NCBI GenBank assembly: GCA_913057895.1
Contig: CAJXOH010000015.1
Span: 1-36,822 of the forward strand
Direction of reading: 5' to 3'
From: an uncultured Bacteroidota bacterium
GTDB lineage: Bacteria; Bacteroidota; Rhodothermia; Balneolales; Balneolaceae
DNA length: 36,822 nucleotides
Part shown: positions 18,713-25,602 of the stretch, piece after piece
How positions within the stretch are numbered: the first letter of the stretch is position 1
Layout of the letters: each line of letters starts with the position of its first letter
Program-made: the position numbers and the translations under genes
Notes under the pieces: generated by a model
Database searches by the model: none
The model's input: the letters and a program-made list of their open reading frames with translations, nothing else
What the model was told of the DNA's origin: nothing

Positions 18713-18721
18713 TGTTGATAA
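18713..18721 (-). promoter_or_regulatory. DnaA box near the dnaA promoter region
   Basis: TGTTGATAA, complement TTATCAACA, one mismatch, 68 bp before the dnaA start. It overlaps a TTGATA that could be a -35 element, so it could mediate DnaA autorepression. No good -10 was found, so this stays tentative. Confidence 0.5.
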
Positions 18722-18789
18722 CTCACAGCGTTTCACATAGCCAAGACCATAAAAAAAGATAACCTAGTCAGCACGTTTGACTTACGAGA

Positions 18790-20244
18790 ATGGGGAAAAC
18801 AATTACAACAGCAGAACAATATTGGGAAGAATGTCTAGAGGTTATAAAAGACAACATTAGCTATCAAAAATATAAGTCCTGGTTTGAACCCATTATCCCC
18901 CTCCATTATGAACTTGACACCCTGACCATTCAAGTCCCGAGCCAATTTTGGTACGAGTGGCTGGAGGAACATTATTACACTATTCTTCGATCGACCATTG
19001 CCAAAGTTTTAGGACCAGAAGGCAAACTTGAGTACAGCGTTGTGGTTGAGAAAGCTGAAGATCTAATGGAGCAACGAAGTGTCTTCCTGCCTCAGCGTCC
19101 AATGCCACCCACCAAACCGCAAGAGATGAGCTATGCCTATACAGATTACTCTCCAGGTCGCATTGAAAATCCATTTGTCATTCCTGGCATTCGCAAGACG
19201 CAAGTAGATTCAAATCTGAATCCTAATTATGTGTTTGATCGGTTCATTGAAGGAGACTGTAATCGATTGGCTCGTTCTGCAGCCATGGCTATTTCAGAAA
19301 ACCCAGGGAAAAACTCGTTTAATCCATTTTTTGTCTATGGAACCACGGGCTTAGGTAAGACCCACCTCGTCCAAAGTATAGGTAACCGTATCAAAAAAGA
19401 GCATGGGGACGATCTCTCTATTCTATACGTAAGCTCAGAAACGTTTACCAACGAATTTGTCCAGGCCATTCGAAATAATCGCGCAAGTGAGTTTTCGACC
19501 TTCTATCGTACGATCGATGTTCTCATTGTGGATGACATTCAATTCTTTAGCGGAAAAGAAAAAACACAAGAAGAGTTCTTCCACATTTTCAATGCACTGC
19601 ACCAGGAAGGCAAACAAATTATCCTTTCGAGTGACCGTGCCCCCAAAGATGTCCCTGATATAGAGGAGCGTCTTATTTCACGGTTCAGTTGGGGACTCAG
19701 CGCTGATCTTCAAATCCCAGAATTTGAAACCCGTTATGCGATCCTAGAACGAAAGGCTGCTGATAATGGCATTACCATCGATCCTAAAGTACTTGAGTTC
19801 ATTGCCCATAATTTCAAGTCCAATGTCCGTGACCTTGAAGGAGCTATCATCAAATTGCTTGCCACAGCTTCGCTCAAAAACGTGGACGAAATTGACACAC
19901 AGATTGCAAAGAATGTCCTCAAGGATATGGTTCGCAGTTCCAATACTCAGATCTCGATTGAATCGATTCAAAATTATGTGTGCGATTACTTCGGCATTGA
20001 GTCCAACCGCGTAAGAGAAAAAACGCGGAAGCAGGAGGTCGTGGAAGCTCGTCAGATAGCGATGTATTTATCTAAGAAATTCACCAAATCAAGCCTCAAA
20101 ACAATAGGACTGCATTTTGGGGGTCGTGATCACTCCACTGTCATTCATGCGATTACCGCGATTGAGGAGCGCGCCTCTACGAGCCCTAAACATCAGCGTA
20201 TTCTTCGAGAATTAGAGCAGAAGATCGAACTCGCAACGCTGTAA
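18790..20244 (+). CDS. dnaA: chromosomal replication initiator protein DnaA
   Basis: DnaA binds oriC boxes and, as ATP-bound filament, opens the origin and recruits the helicase. The 484-residue product shows all four domains. Domain I covers ~1-85 (YWEECLEVIKDNISYQKYKSWFEPI). A linker with a Pro-rich part follows. The AAA+ domain has NPNYVFDRFIEGDCNRLARSAA, Walker A GTTGLGKT at 184-191 and Walker B with Asp248/Asp249 in LIVDDIQFF. The C-terminal DNA-binding domain carries the signature GGRDHSTV at 444-451. It is led by a DnaA-box-rich region and followed by folB after 18 nt rather than by dnaN. Confidence 0.98.
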   Translation: MGKTITTAEQYWEECLEVIKDNISYQKYKSWFEPIIPLHYELDTLTIQVPSQFWYEWLEEHYYTILRSTIAKVLGPEGKLEYSVVVEKAEDLMEQRSVFLPQRPMPPTKPQEMSYAYTDYSPGRIENPFVIPGIRKTQVDSNLNPNYVFDRFIEGDCNRLARSAAMAISENPGKNSFNPFFVYGTTGLGKTHLVQSIGNRIKKEHGDDLSILYVSSETFTNEFVQAIRNNRASEFSTFYRTIDVLIVDDIQFFSGKEKTQEEFFHIFNALHQEGKQIILSSDRAPKDVPDIEERLISRFSWGLSADLQIPEFETRYAILERKAADNGITIDPKVLEFIAHNFKSNVRDLEGAIIKLLATASLKNVDEIDTQIAKNVLKDMVRSSNTQISIESIQNYVCDYFGIESNRVREKTRKQEVVEARQIAMYLSKKFTKSSLKTIGLHFGGRDHSTVIHAITAIEERASTSPKHQRILRELEQKIELATL

Positions 20245-20247
20245 TCC

Positions 20248-20255
20248 GAGGAGGT
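20248..20255 (+). promoter_or_regulatory. strong Shine-Dalgarno site of folB
   Basis: GAGGAGGT is an almost ideal Shine-Dalgarno sequence, rare in this window. Its GGAGG core ends 8 nt before the ATG at 20263 and 5 nt before the ATG at 20260, favouring one of these over the GTG at 20254 that overlaps it. Confidence 0.7.
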
Positions 20256-20262
20256 GGCAATG

Positions 20263-20625
20263 ATGGATCGCCTTACCATCCACGGGCTTCAATACCACGG
20301 CAAACATGGGTGGTATGACCAGGAAAAAATTGATGGAAATCGATTTGAAGTTGATATAGACGTCTATGGCCGTTTTCGCGGAGTAACCCAACTGGATCAA
20401 GTGGCCGATTATGAGGCGATGGACAAAGATATTCGAGCCATCATGGAGGGGCGCTCGATTGATTTGATCGAAACCATTTGCGAGAAGATTGGTGAAACAC
20501 TCAAAACCAAGCTCCCAGAAGGATCAAAAACGTTAACCGTTCGAGTGCGTAAAGTACCCCCTCCTATTGAAACACCCTCTTCTCACGCGGAAATTCAAAT
20601 GTCTTGGGAGATTCATGACGGCTAA
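20263..20625 (+). CDS. folB: dihydroneopterin aldolase
   Basis: FolB cleaves 7,8-dihydroneopterin to 6-hydroxymethyl-dihydropterin in folate synthesis. The ~120-residue product has the family layout: DRLTIHGLQYHGKHGWYDQEK at the N-terminus, NRFEVDIDV, the VADYEAMDKDI segment, LIETICEKIGE and a final strand VRVRKVPPPI. The start is set by the strong ribosome site (ATG 20263; ATG 20260 equally possible). The 3' end overlaps folK by 11 nt, placing two consecutive folate-pathway steps in coupled genes. Confidence 0.93.
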   Translation: MDRLTIHGLQYHGKHGWYDQEKIDGNRFEVDIDVYGRFRGVTQLDQVADYEAMDKDIRAIMEGRSIDLIETICEKIGETLKTKLPEGSKTLTVRVRKVPPPIETPSSHAEIQMSWEIHDG

Positions 20626-21190
20626 TTCCAAGGAAGACTTACTTCTACTTGCCATAGGTTCCAATGTGGGAGACCGGGCAAACGAGTGTCAGTGCGCACT
20701 CGAGTTTATTGCAGGGCATATCTCAGATCCATCGACATTGAAGTGTTCGAGCCTTTGGGAAACGGACCCAGTCGGACCCTCCGAAACCCCTTATCTAAAC
20801 GCGGTCGTAAGCGCCTACACAACTATCCCTCCTCTTGATTGGCTAGCTGCAATCAAAACGTATGAGGCCTCCAGGGGGCGAGATTTAGATGCTCCTAGGT
20901 GGAGTGCTAGAGAAATTGATATTGATATTTTGATGCATGGTGAGGACCCTCTTGTGCACCCAGAACTCCATTTACCTCATATTGAACTGACACAACGACT
21001 CTTTGTGTTGAAACCACTTCAGGAGGTAATCCCTACTTGGAAAGATCCCCATCATGGACTGGGGATTGAGCACTGGATTCGTCAGGCACCTTCGCTATCT
21101 TGTACAAAGACATCTGTTCCATTTGGACTACCGTCTAGCTTGAGCACTCGTACGCAAAGGCCCACCCCCACAAACGATTCAATCCTCTAA
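20615..21190 (+). CDS. folK: 6-hydroxymethyl-7,8-dihydropterin pyrophosphokinase
   Basis: HPPK transfers pyrophosphate from ATP to 6-hydroxymethyl-dihydropterin, the step after FolB. The 191-residue product has LLLAIGSNVGDRANE, SSLWETDPVGPSETPYLNAVV, the R-rich segment RGRDLDAPRWSAREIDIDIL that binds ATP and magnesium, and LPHIELTQRLFVLKPLQEV. The ATG at 20615 inside the end of folB is chosen. The last ~35 residues are Ser/Thr/Pro-rich and unlike the compact family end, perhaps a degenerate tail. The kinase gene follows after 3 nt. Confidence 0.93.
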   Translation: MTANSKEDLLLLAIGSNVGDRANECQCALEFIAGHISDPSTLKCSSLWETDPVGPSETPYLNAVVSAYTTIPPLDWLAAIKTYEASRGRDLDAPRWSAREIDIDILMHGEDPLVHPELHLPHIELTQRLFVLKPLQEVIPTWKDPHHGLGIEHWIRQAPSLSCTKTSVPFGLPSSLSTRTQRPTPTNDSIL

Positions 21191-21193
21191 ACC

Positions 21194-21835
21194 ATGGCTA
21201 ATCAGTTTCAGTTTATCGCAATTGAGGGGGTCATAGGTGCTGGGAAAACCGCTCTGGCCAATCTATTGAGTGAACGCCATCAAGCACGCATGATTTTGGA
21301 AGAATTTGAGGAGAATCCATTCCTTGAACGGTTCTACAAAGACCGTAAGCGGTATGCGTTTCAAACCCAGTTGGCATTTTTGGCTAGTCGATTCAAACAA
21401 CAGCAGCAAATCCATACTCAAGATCTTTTTCACGAATTTGTGATTTCGGATTACATCTTCGAAAAAGACCGCATTTTTGCTCGATTAAACCTTGATGAAG
21501 ATGAGCTTGGGCTCTATGATTCAATTTTCCAGCTCATGCTGAGTATTTCTGCAAAACCCGATCTAGTGATCTATCTCCAGAGTTCGGTCGAGAGACTTAT
21601 GCAAAATATTCGAATCCGAGGGCGCGAATTTGAGAGAGATCTCAGTGAAGGATACCTGCGTGAAGTGAGCGAAGCGTATAACCACTACTTCTATCATTAC
21701 ACGCAAACTCCATTAATGATCATTAATAGCACGGAAATTGATTTTGTTGGCAACCCAGATCACCTAGCCTACATCGAGGAGCAAATCTTCGAAAAACCCA
21801 TTCGGGCATATACACAATTGCATATCGCTCCATGA
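21194..21835 (+). CDS. deoxynucleoside kinase (dNK/dGK-dCK family)
   Basis: This 213-residue protein phosphorylates a deoxynucleoside for salvage. The exact base is not readable from sequence. It starts FQFIAIEGVIGAGKTALA with a P-loop at residues 12-19. It continues with the substrate-pocket segment EEFEENPFLERFYKDRKRYAF, then ISDYIFEKDRIFARLNL (the position of the family's D/E-R-S motif), DLVIYLQSS and the lid-type IRIRGREFERDL. It lies 3 nt after folK in the dnaA operon, a link between replication initiation and dNTP supply. The folK-dNK neighbourhood is common in Bacteroidota. Confidence 0.88.
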   Translation: MANQFQFIAIEGVIGAGKTALANLLSERHQARMILEEFEENPFLERFYKDRKRYAFQTQLAFLASRFKQQQQIHTQDLFHEFVISDYIFEKDRIFARLNLDEDELGLYDSIFQLMLSISAKPDLVIYLQSSVERLMQNIRIRGREFERDLSEGYLREVSEAYNHYFYHYTQTPLMIINSTEIDFVGNPDHLAYIEEQIFEKPIRAYTQLHIAP

Positions 21836-21852
21836 TGTGAGAACTTACGTTC

Positions 21853-22161
21853 ATGATACGCTGGCTACTTCTTGGTTTGTTGATTTACATGGTGTACCGA
21901 ATGATTCGGGGGATGATTTTCATCTCAGCGGTGCAAAAAGAGGCACGGAAACGGGCGGGACAACAAGGGCAAGGACCCTTTGTACGGACATGGACCTTTG
22001 GTACAGGTGCGCCAGGGCAAGGACGTCAACCTAGCTCACAACAAAGCCAAAAATCGGTGAAGGACAGACTCCAAAGTATCGAAGAAGCGGATTTTGAGGA
22101 AGTTGAACCAAGTGATGATGCTTCCAAATCGAACACAAATCAAAAAGGTTCACCATCCTAA
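21853..22161 (+). CDS. small single-pass membrane protein, uncharacterised
   Basis: The function was not recognised. The 102-residue product has one N-terminal transmembrane helix (residues 2-24, IRWLLLGLLIYMVYRMIRGMIFI), a basic stretch KEARKRAGQ and a soluble Gly/Gln/Ser-rich tail with an acidic patch IEEADFEEVEPSDD. Short proteins of this build occur near folK/dNK genes in Bacteroidota and are generally unannotated; family assignment to DUF4834-like proteins is a guess. It sits 17 nt after the deoxynucleoside kinase and 27 nt before the TPR gene, so it belongs to the dnaA transcription unit. Confidence 0.7.
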   Translation: MIRWLLLGLLIYMVYRMIRGMIFISAVQKEARKRAGQQGQGPFVRTWTFGTGAPGQGRQPSSQQSQKSVKDRLQSIEEADFEEVEPSDDASKSNTNQKGSPS

Positions 22162-22188
22162 TAACCCAATTATCCAAACCCATTAGAT

Positions 22189-22731
22189 ATGGAACTTGAA
22201 GAACTGATTAAACGTGGCTACGAACTACTGGCTGAAGGAGATCTTGATCAAGCCCTCGACGCATCGCGTGAAATTCAAAAAGAGAATCCAGACGAGGCTG
22301 AGGGCTTCATCATGGAAGCTGAAGTGATGCAAAAACTCACCCAGTGGGATCCCTCTCTCAAAATGGTGGCCAAAGCTATGGAAATGATTGGGGAAACCTC
22401 TCGTCTTCTCAACCTTCGTGGGTATGCCCTCATGCAAAAAGGGGATACTGAAAACGCACGTGAAGACTTTGATGCAGCCATAGAGATTGATGATAGCCCT
22501 GTAGGTCATCGTAATGTGGTTTTGTGTCTTATCATTGAAGAGCGTGGCACTCAGGCTCTTGATTACTTAGTTGAGCAAATACGCAACAACCCAAAAGAGG
22601 TTGAGCATTGGGTATTAATGGGTGACATCATGAAAAAAGGTGGGCAAGCGGAGAAAGCACGAGGATTTTATGAGCAAGCCCTTACCATGAATCCCGATCA
22701 TGCGTACGCTCGCAAGCAATTAGAAGAGTAA
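22189..22731 (+). CDS. TPR-repeat protein
   Basis: The 180-residue soluble protein is built from tetratricopeptide repeats, with the A..G..Y.A...Y..AL..NP pattern clearest in the last repeat (KKGGQAEKARGFYEQALTMNPDHAYARKQL). Earlier copies start at LIKRGYELLAEGDLDQALDASREIQKENP and LLNLRGYALMQKGDTENAREDFDAAIEID. TPRs mediate protein-protein contacts; the partner is unknown. It has no signal peptide, so it is cytoplasmic. It is the last protein gene of the dnaA unit, just before tRNA-Leu. Confidence 0.88.
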   Translation: MELEELIKRGYELLAEGDLDQALDASREIQKENPDEAEGFIMEAEVMQKLTQWDPSLKMVAKAMEMIGETSRLLNLRGYALMQKGDTENAREDFDAAIEIDDSPVGHRNVVLCLIIEERGTQALDYLVEQIRNNPKEVEHWVLMGDIMKKGGQAEKARGFYEQALTMNPDHAYARKQLEE

Positions 22732-22781
22732 GTTAGGCTAGGAGTGTTCGCCAAATACTTCTTCTAATTGGTGAAACATCG

Positions 22782-22789
22782 TATCTTTG
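22782..22789 (+). promoter_or_regulatory. candidate Bacteroidota-type -7 box for tRNA-Leu
   Basis: TATCTTTG matches the TAnnTTTG consensus known from Bacteroidota promoters. Its spacing predicts transcription starting at about 22796, one base before the tRNA. The matching -33 TTTG box is poor (TTCTT around 22759), so support is partial. Confidence 0.4.
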
Positions 22790-22796
22790 ACGTCTT

Positions 22797-22880
22797 GCCC
22801 TGGTGGTGAAATTGGTAGACACGCTATCTTGAGGGGGTAGTGCTGGCAACGGCGTGCTGGTTCGAATCCAGTCCAGGGCA
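22797..22880 (+). tRNA. tRNA-Leu (GAG anticodon)
   Basis: The 84-nt sequence folds as a class II tRNA. The acceptor stem is GCCCTGG (22797-22803) with CCAGGGC (22873-22879), followed by a D arm with AATTGGTAGAC. The anticodon stem CTATC/GGTAG encloses the loop TTGAGGG with anticodon GAG at 22831-22833. A long variable arm and the T arm GCTGG-TTCGAAT-CCAGT follow. The discriminator is A. CCA is not encoded, so it must be added after transcription. The GAG anticodon reads CUC/CUU leucine codons. Confidence 0.96.
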
Positions 22881-22898
22881 CAATACTGAGAAACATCC

Positions 22899-22930
22899 CA
22901 ACGTTTTTCTGATCCACGTTGTTTGACTTT
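22899..22930 (+). terminator. weak hairpin after tRNA-Leu, possible terminator
   Basis: CAACGT (22899-22904) and ACGTTG (22916-22921) form a 6-bp stem with an 11-nt loop, followed by TTTGACTTT. The stem is short and the T-run broken, so termination would be inefficient. It lies just before the esterase start at 22933. Confidence 0.25.
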
Positions 22931-22932
22931 CT

Positions 22933-23868
22933 ATGGATCAAAAAACCCCTCCAAATCGCCAAGTACGTTCCTTACCTGTGACCTTCTATTCCATGGGTGT
23001 GAGTCTGGGACTTCTTCTGTTTCTCTTGCAAGGTTGTAGTAGAAGCGTTAGCCCTGAATTATTTGAAGACACAACGATAGAAGATCGACGAACCATTACG
23101 CAAGGTGAAACGACGCGTGAGTATTTGATTCGGGTTCCAGGTTCATACAACAATCAAAGTGAACCAAGAGCTCTCATCATAAATATGCATGGTTATGGCG
23201 GTGATGCAATGAGCTATCGTGCTTACGTTGGCGAAAAAACAGATCTCCATCTTTTAGCAGATCAACGCGAGTTCATTGTAGCATATCCAGATGCTTTCAT
23301 TCGTAAGGGTGGTGGTGAGCCATATTGGCAGCCAGGTGATAATGGTGAAATGGATATCGCACTAAATGATGTCTACTTCATAGATCGAGTACTCAATGAT
23401 ATTAAAGCAAATTACTCCATAGATGAACGCCGTGTCTTTGCGTTTGGATTTTCGAATGGTGGCATGATGGCCTACAGCCTTGGCTGTAATTCTGGGGATA
23501 TTTTTGCTGCTGTTGGGGGGATGGCTACAACAATGATTCCTGAGGAATGTAATGTTTCCCATACACCTTCAATCATTGCCTTCCATGGAACCGATGACAC
23601 TGTGTTACCTTATAATGGAAATGCTGTTTGGCAAGCAGTGCCTGATGTGATGAGATTCTGGGTGGATCACAATGGATTATCGAGGCAAGACATGGAAATA
23701 ACCGAGTTTAATAATAATACTATTCAGTTAGAGCAATACTATGGGGAACAATCCACAGTTTCACTTTACACATTCGAGGGTGGCGAGCATGTTTGGTTCA
23801 CCGAACTAATTAATGGTATGTCACCAAGTGAAGTCCTTTGGGAATTTCTTGAGAACATTCGTTTGTGA
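22933..23868 (+). CDS. lipoprotein alpha/beta-hydrolase, PHB-depolymerase/feruloyl-esterase (LpqC) type
   Basis: The 311-residue product is a predicted lipoprotein: a basic n-region, a hydrophobic segment, and lipobox LLQGC with Cys35. The mature part is an esterase-like alpha/beta-hydrolase with LIINMHGYGGDA (oxyanion region), nucleophile Ser174 in GFSNGGMMA, acid Asp222 in HGTDDTVLPY and His286 in GGEHVW. These match the CE1/PHB-depolymerase group. The substrate could be an acylated polysaccharide or polyester and is not readable here. It starts 52 nt after tRNA-Leu, and no partner gene accompanies it. Its 3' part is richer in A/T than the neighbouring housekeeping genes. Confidence 0.82.
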   Translation: MDQKTPPNRQVRSLPVTFYSMGVSLGLLLFLLQGCSRSVSPELFEDTTIEDRRTITQGETTREYLIRVPGSYNNQSEPRALIINMHGYGGDAMSYRAYVGEKTDLHLLADQREFIVAYPDAFIRKGGGEPYWQPGDNGEMDIALNDVYFIDRVLNDIKANYSIDERRVFAFGFSNGGMMAYSLGCNSGDIFAAVGGMATTMIPEECNVSHTPSIIAFHGTDDTVLPYNGNAVWQAVPDVMRFWVDHNGLSRQDMEITEFNNNTIQLEQYYGEQSTVSLYTFEGGEHVWFTELINGMSPSEVLWEFLENIRL

Positions 23869-23963
23869 GTTTGTAAGCATCCCGTCTCAAGTCAAAGAGT
23901 AGGAAACGATCACCAGGGCGACTTCAGTCACTTCAGCTTTCTACTTCACACTCTCAGGCGACC

Positions 23964-24524
23964 CTAGCCGCCTTGTGCCACAGATAAAAACGAAGAGAGG
24001 GCTTTATCTACGTCCAGTACAGACTTTTCTATCGCTTCCTTTATGAGTGAGACTCGCAGTTGTTCTGGATCCATCGTGTCGAATGGTGAGGGGGCACCTC
24101 CATAGCCTGAAGTTTGCTTTTCCTTAAACTTAGAAGCCGTGACTTCGAACTGATCGCTGAATCGTTGATCCCCAAATTGAGCATTAACCTGAACCTCAAC
24201 GATTGCGCTACTAAACTCCGTTGTCCCTGTTTTTAGGGTTCCATCACGTGGATCTGCAATATTTTCATTGATTGCAACACTCAAAAGGATCACTTCTACA
24301 TCCATCTGCGCTGGGGATTCAGCGTTGAATGACGACCCAAAATAGGTTTCCCATTGCTCAGAAAACACACCATTTGCCGCAACTGTATAGACTTGATTCT
24401 CTGAATCATCTAACTCAAGTGGTACAAGTGTTGCATTGACGGATGCTTCTTTCATCATAAATGGTGAAGAGCTACCACACGCATTAAACAACAAGGCAAA
24501 TAGAAGGATATAGATAGATTTCAT
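23964..24524 (-). CDS. uncharacterised lipoprotein
   Basis: The function was not recognised. The ~186-residue product has a lipoprotein signal (MKSIYILLFALLFNACGSS, lipobox FNAC), followed by a predicted beta-rich domain. The alternating pattern AQMDVEVILLSVAINE, then SSAIVEVQVNAQFGDQRFSDQFEVTAS, then a C-terminal helix RVSLIKEAIEKSVLDVDKALSSFL, resembles lipoproteins that store or present small ligands at the outer membrane (LptE/LPS-assembly-like or YajG-like). This is a fold-level guess. ATG 24524 is chosen; ATG 24530 adds two residues. It converges on the esterase gene with a 95-bp gap holding no clear terminator. Confidence 0.72.
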   Translation of the reverse strand: MKSIYILLFALLFNACGSSSPFMMKEASVNATLVPLELDDSENQVYTVAANGVFSEQWETYFGSSFNAESPAQMDVEVILLSVAINENIADPRDGTLKTGTTEFSSAIVEVQVNAQFGDQRFSDQFEVTASKFKEKQTSGYGGAPSPFDTMDPEQLRVSLIKEAIEKSVLDVDKALSSFLSVAQGG

Positions 24525-24554
24525 GGTCATACGTTGGATGAGGTAGGGATTTTA

Positions 24555-25541
24555 TTAATGGGACTTAGGCATATCCAAAATAGTAAGTTTTTGTTTGAGA
24601 CATTCAAAGCGCACCGGTATCACCCCAATGTGGTCTCCATCCATCTCAAGTTCTGGAGGTGCAACATTGTTGCCAGGCGAGGGCGTAATCTCCACCTTGG
24701 ATCCTCTAAAGGTATGAACCCCTGGATGGGTCAATGGTCTTGCCTTACGTAGATGTACGTATTGTTTGACAAAATCTCTGAATCCAAAAGGTGGGATCAC
24801 GATGACATCAAAGGCTCCATCGATAAGTGAGGCGTCAGGAGCCACGTATAAGCCATGCCCAAAACATTGCCCTTGGGCAACTACAGCATTGCTTACCTCT
24901 CCCTGCCATTCTACTCCGTCTACATTAATAGAGCAAGTAACTGGTTTGTAGGATAAAACAGACCCAACTATAGCCATCAAATACCGCATGGTTGCACCTA
25001 GCCATATGGGGAGTTTCTCCTTGCGTTTCATCGCTGCACTCCCCATACCTACATCCGCGATATTGATAAAAAATTGTTCATTGGGACCTTTCTCGGTCTG
25101 GTATACAGCATGCCCCACATCCATACGCATATCTTCCTTTTTTGGAGTTCCTGCTGATAGTAGTGTACCTAAGGAATGCACGCTACCTTTAGACGAAAGT
25201 GATTTTACAAAGTCGTTTCCACTTCCTGCAGGCACAAAACCTACCCTAATCATAGCTATCGCCTGCCAATCATATCGATCTTCAGCTGAAGATGTTAGAT
25301 CGTCATGGTTCTTGAAATACTTGCAAAGAGCGTTGATGCCCTCATTAAACCAGCCGTCCCCTCCAATAAAAATGAGGTGATCAAATCCTTGGTTTAAAGC
25401 CTTATGGCATAGTTCTTCTCCTTGTCCAATACGGCTAGAAACAAATGTGGTGAATGTTATTTCAGGGCAATATGAAGCAAGCTTTTGACCTAGATCAACA
25501 GCTCTGTTTTTTTGACCATGAAGGAGTAATGCAACGTTCAT
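24555..25541 (-). CDS. diacylglycerol/lipid kinase family protein
   Basis: The product of 328 residues belongs to the DAGK catalytic-domain family (YegS/DgkB-like), which phosphorylates diacylglycerol or related lipids at the membrane. The nucleotide loop appears as FIGGDGWFNEGINAL with Gly60-Gly61-Asp62-Gly63, and PAGSGNDF (104-111) follows. Later segments FFINIADVGMGSAAM and SNAVVAQGQCFGHGLYVAPDASLIDGAFDV match the second domain. The usual GGDGT threonine is Trp64 here. ATG 25541 is preferred over TTG 25553. It is divergent from phenylalanine hydroxylase. Confidence 0.85.
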   Translation of the reverse strand: MNVALLLHGQKNRAVDLGQKLASYCPEITFTTFVSSRIGQGEELCHKALNQGFDHLIFIGGDGWFNEGINALCKYFKNHDDLTSSAEDRYDWQAIAMIRVGFVPAGSGNDFVKSLSSKGSVHSLGTLLSAGTPKKEDMRMDVGHAVYQTEKGPNEQFFINIADVGMGSAAMKRKEKLPIWLGATMRYLMAIVGSVLSYKPVTCSINVDGVEWQGEVSNAVVAQGQCFGHGLYVAPDASLIDGAFDVIVIPPFGFRDFVKQYVHLRKARPLTHPGVHTFRGSKVEITPSPGNNVAPPELEMDGDHIGVIPVRFECLKQKLTILDMPKSH

Positions 25542-25602
25542 ATCTTGGAACAAGGAATCAATGATCTCACGTATACAATACCAAAATATCTGAATCCAAC
25601 CG

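Larger units (their letters stand above)
18408..18789. other. candidate chromosomal replication origin (oriC)
   Basis: This 382-bp gene-free stretch directly before dnaA contains six 9-mers identical or one mismatch from the DnaA box TTATCCACA: 18449-18457 (perfect), 18460-18468, 18578-18586, 18613-18621 (perfect), 18627-18635 and 18713-18721. All but 18627-18635 point the same way. The part around 18500-18600 is AT-rich and could be the unwinding region. A 10-bp inverted repeat follows the paired boxes. Box density at this position is strong evidence for an origin, though some boxes may instead serve dnaA autoregulation. Confidence 0.82.

Noticed and set aside
23911-23919. CCAGGGC as an attachment-site copy of the tRNA-Leu 3' end
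   Set aside because: Only 7 bases match and no integrase or mobility gene is near.
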